Below, piece after piece: positions 62,776 through 64,000 of a stretch of DNA of 64,000 nt. The DNA comes from Eutreptiella sp. 'Long Island Sound 2002'. Its lineage: Eukaryota; Euglenozoa; Euglenophyceae; Eutreptiales; Eutreptiaceae. Position numbers and translations under genes: made by a program. The DNA is taken from the NCBI GenBank assembly GCA_964036045.1, contig OZ038400.1, positions 15,745,079 to 15,809,078 of the forward strand, written 5' to 3'. Under the pieces are notes generated by a model. It made no database searches. It was not told the origin of the DNA and worked only from the letters and a program-made list of their open reading frames with translations. The stretch's first letter is position 1; every line of letters starts with the position of its first letter.

Positions 62776-62817
62776 GGCTAAAGACGCGTTTCGGTCAAAA
62801 GACCCTCATCAGTTTCC
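62776..62817 (-). ncRNA. Hammerhead ribozyme motif with minimal stem III
   Basis: Read on the minus strand, the core is CTGATGA (62812-62806), stem-loop II GGGTC-TTTT-GACC (62805-62793), GAAA (62792-62789), a two-base-pair stem III closed by a GC dinucleotide (A62789/T62784 and C62788/G62785), and GTC ending at 62783. Predicted self-cleavage is between 62783 and 62782. Stem I can form from AAA (62815-62813) with TTT (62782-62780), then GG with CC after an AG bulge. The three-way core residues are all present. Stem II has one unpaired G next to the core (GGGTC against GACC), which may weaken it. Stem III of only two pairs is typical of newt-satellite and Penelope-type hammerheads, which work best as dimers. 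Activity is not proven. Confidence 0.85.
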
Positions 62818-62893
62818 CTAAAAGCGACATGGTGCCATGAATCTTGGTATACAACAATGGGTTCACAAAGAATATAAACCGCACACATGTTCA
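62818..62893 (-). other. 3' untranslated spacer between reverse transcriptase stop and ribozyme
   Basis: About 76 bases separate the stop codon from the ribozyme stem I. I see no coding frame, terminator or repeat in it. The short distance indicates that the hammerhead lies in the same transcript as the reverse transcriptase. Confidence 0.6.
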
Positions 62894-64000
62894 TCATGGA
62901 TCACCGTTGACGCGGGGCTTCAATCCGGCTATGACTTTCAATCTATTCCACAAAGCAGCGCGACACTGTGCTAAAATATTCACACCACCCAATGGTACAG
63001 TGAACAAACGTGTCTGTGACAAAGAACGTGGTGCTAAACTGCGCCACGCATTTTTAACCATCAAAGGATCGATTCGTTGAAAACCAGAAAATTGATACCT
63101 CAGCGCGTGCACGCGCTCCCCTGTTCTGGGGCGCTTCGCGCGCGGCTGCAAATAGATATCACGATCCGTCCAGGAAACGATCTGCTTAGAGATGAAAGGC
63201 ATGGTGTAACCAATAGAAATCAGCCGGCTACAAAGACGGTCTACCGCACACTGATAGAAAATCTGCTCCGAAGCTAAACGAAGGTAGCGAATGGACTCAG
63301 TTTTGATGAACCCAGCCTTGATGTGCCAGGGCACACAGGCCTCAGGGGGAATATAGATGGCTCTGTTCGTAGGCTTGAACCAGACTGCTGTTCGCAATGG
63401 AGACAAACACACAACCCACAGGTCCAGCGCTGTGAAGGAAGAGACCCCTACTGCTTCCGGGGAGAAAGGTAGGTCTGGGGGGTAAATATCTTTAAGAGTC
63501 TGTAAGACCTGTCTGCCTTCCCCATTGGCATGCAATACAGTCACATCATCCAGGTACCTCATCAGGCCCCAGCGTGCAGGCCAGAGGCCTCTTTCCATTG
63601 CCCTGAGTTCCCACGACCTGAGAATCATGTTGGATAGTTGTACAGCACAACTGACGCCCATAGGCAGGGACGTCTGTTGATACACACCTTTCGTAGGAAT
63701 CCAGAGCACCATATTCGAGAACAGGATGTGACACAGGCTCATCAGGAAATATGGGTAGGCAGGCACAGCAGACTCCCCCCACGCACAGTTCTGAAAAAAC
63801 ATATCAGGACCCGGACAACACATTGCAGTAAATAGGTCCTCCTGCCACTGCTCCTCTGCGGGCAGGGGGAAAGCGTCATCGCTGTTAGACAGTCGGTCAC
63901 ACCACCAGTACGCTCCCTCTAAGGCATGATGCAAGAGCAGGTGGGGGTATAGGCCATCAAAATCCACGAGTGTGGCACTGGGGTGTGAAGAGTGCTGGAG
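62894..64000 (-). CDS. Reverse transcriptase of a Penelope-like element (partial, N-terminus missing)
   Basis: The frame is open from the window edge (base 64000) to a TGA at 62894-62896: 368 codons with no interruption. It would copy element RNA into DNA at a chromosomal target. Counting from the GTG at 63967 (an arbitrary internal codon, not a proven start), motif A is VDFDGLYP at residues 1-8 with the catalytic Asp at 2; motif B is YQQTSLPMG at 96-104; motif C is YLDD at 138-141 (63556-63545); then LDLWV at 181-185, FKPTN at 197-201, and a thumb-like segment HIKAGFIKTESIRYLR at 215-230. The PMG motif B and the thumb pattern fit Penelope-like enzymes better than LINE, LTR or DIRS types. The ORF ends about 216 residues after YLDD with no GIY-YIG domain. 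The finger subdomain and any N-terminal domain lie beyond the edge. Being uninterrupted, it may be from a recently active copy. Confidence 0.85.
   Translation of the reverse strand, partial: LQHSSHPSATLVDFDGLYPHLLLHHALEGAYWWCDRLSNSDDAFPLPAEEQWQEDLFTAMCCPGPDMFFQNCAWGESAVPAYPYFLMSLCHILFSNMVLWIPTKGVYQQTSLPMGVSCAVQLSNMILRSWELRAMERGLWPARWGLMRYLDDVTVLHANGEGRQVLQTLKDIYPPDLPFSPEAVGVSSFTALDLWVVCLSPLRTAVWFKPTNRAIYIPPEACVPWHIKAGFIKTESIRYLRLASEQIFYQCAVDRLCSRLISIGYTMPFISKQIVSWTDRDIYLQPRAKRPRTGERVHALRYQFSGFQRIDPLMVKNAWRSLAPRSLSQTRLFTVPLGGVNILAQCRAALWNRLKVIAGLKPRVNGDP
63102..63117. repeat. 16-bp perfect palindrome inside the reverse transcriptase ORF
   Basis: AGCGCGTGCACGCGCT equals its own reverse complement over 16 bases. 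It lies in the C-terminal coding part (residues around ERVHAL) beside a second CpG-dense stretch (GCGCTTCGCGCGCGG, about 63130-63144). It may be only a codon-composition effect. Confidence 0.7.

Larger units (their letters stand above)
62592..64000 (-). mobile_element. Penelope-like retroelement, 3' part, running off the right edge
   Basis: On the minus strand this segment holds, in order, a reverse transcriptase ORF (64000 to 62894), about 80 bases of untranslated sequence, a hammerhead ribozyme motif (about 62817-62776), and about 185 further bases up to the satellite junction. Penelope-like elements are the retroelements known to combine a YLDD/PMG reverse transcriptase of this kind with hammerhead motifs in their terminal pseudo-LTR regions. 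The 5' part, including the reverse transcriptase N-terminus, is outside the window. The exact 3' end of the element is assumed to be the satellite junction; this is inferred from the break alone. The intact reading frame suggests a young copy. Confidence 0.82.

Noticed and set aside
62844-63835. Several short frames opposite or overlapping the reverse transcriptase (plus 62844-63080, 63077-63277, 63638-63835; minus 63546-63782)
   Set aside because: They overlap the 368-codon reverse transcriptase frame in other frames, and none shows a domain; the reverse transcriptase has clear catalytic motifs.

Overview
The window is almost entirely non-coding tandem DNA from a eukaryotic, probably animal, genome. 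Bases 1-62591 form one uninterrupted head-to-tail satellite array with a 403-bp unit: 155 complete monomers plus a partial one at each end. The array is already running at base 1, so its left edge lies outside the window. No prokaryotic operon, rRNA, tRNA, CRISPR array or intact host gene is visible. The many 61- and 85-codon reading frames in the array all begin with TTG, recur once per monomer, and cannot join up because 403 is not a multiple of 3. I treat them as chance frames, not genes.

The array is a mosaic of higher-order repeats (HORs). Shared point variants define 2-, 3- and 4-monomer blocks (periods about 806, 1209 and 1612 bp), short runs of near-identical monomers, and a longer duplication of six monomers offset by 11 units. 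Only five monomers differ in length: one 404 bp, three 391 bp and one 387 bp. Every normal monomer carries an 11-bp perfect inverted repeat around a 4-base loop. The 387-bp monomer is rearranged exactly at this hairpin, and one HOR crossover can be mapped to an interval containing it.

At 62591/62592 the satellite stops in mid-monomer and the 3' end of a retroelement begins, oriented on the minus strand and running off the right edge. It holds a partial but uninterrupted reverse transcriptase ORF (stop at 62894, open to base 64000) with an Asp-containing motif A, a PMG motif B and a YLDD motif C. About 80 bases downstream of its stop there is a hammerhead ribozyme motif (CTGATGA ... GAAA ... 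GTC). A reverse transcriptase of this type with a minimal-stem-III hammerhead identifies a Penelope-like element (PLE). No GIY-YIG endonuclease follows the reverse transcriptase, so the element either carries it at the N-terminus (outside the window) or lacks it.

Hammerhead-bearing PLEs are known from amphibians, fishes and many invertebrates. Together with the long satellite this suggests a metazoan, but the species cannot be named from this sequence. The points most worth following are the PLE with its slightly irregular ribozyme, its junction with the satellite, and the recombination history recorded in the array.
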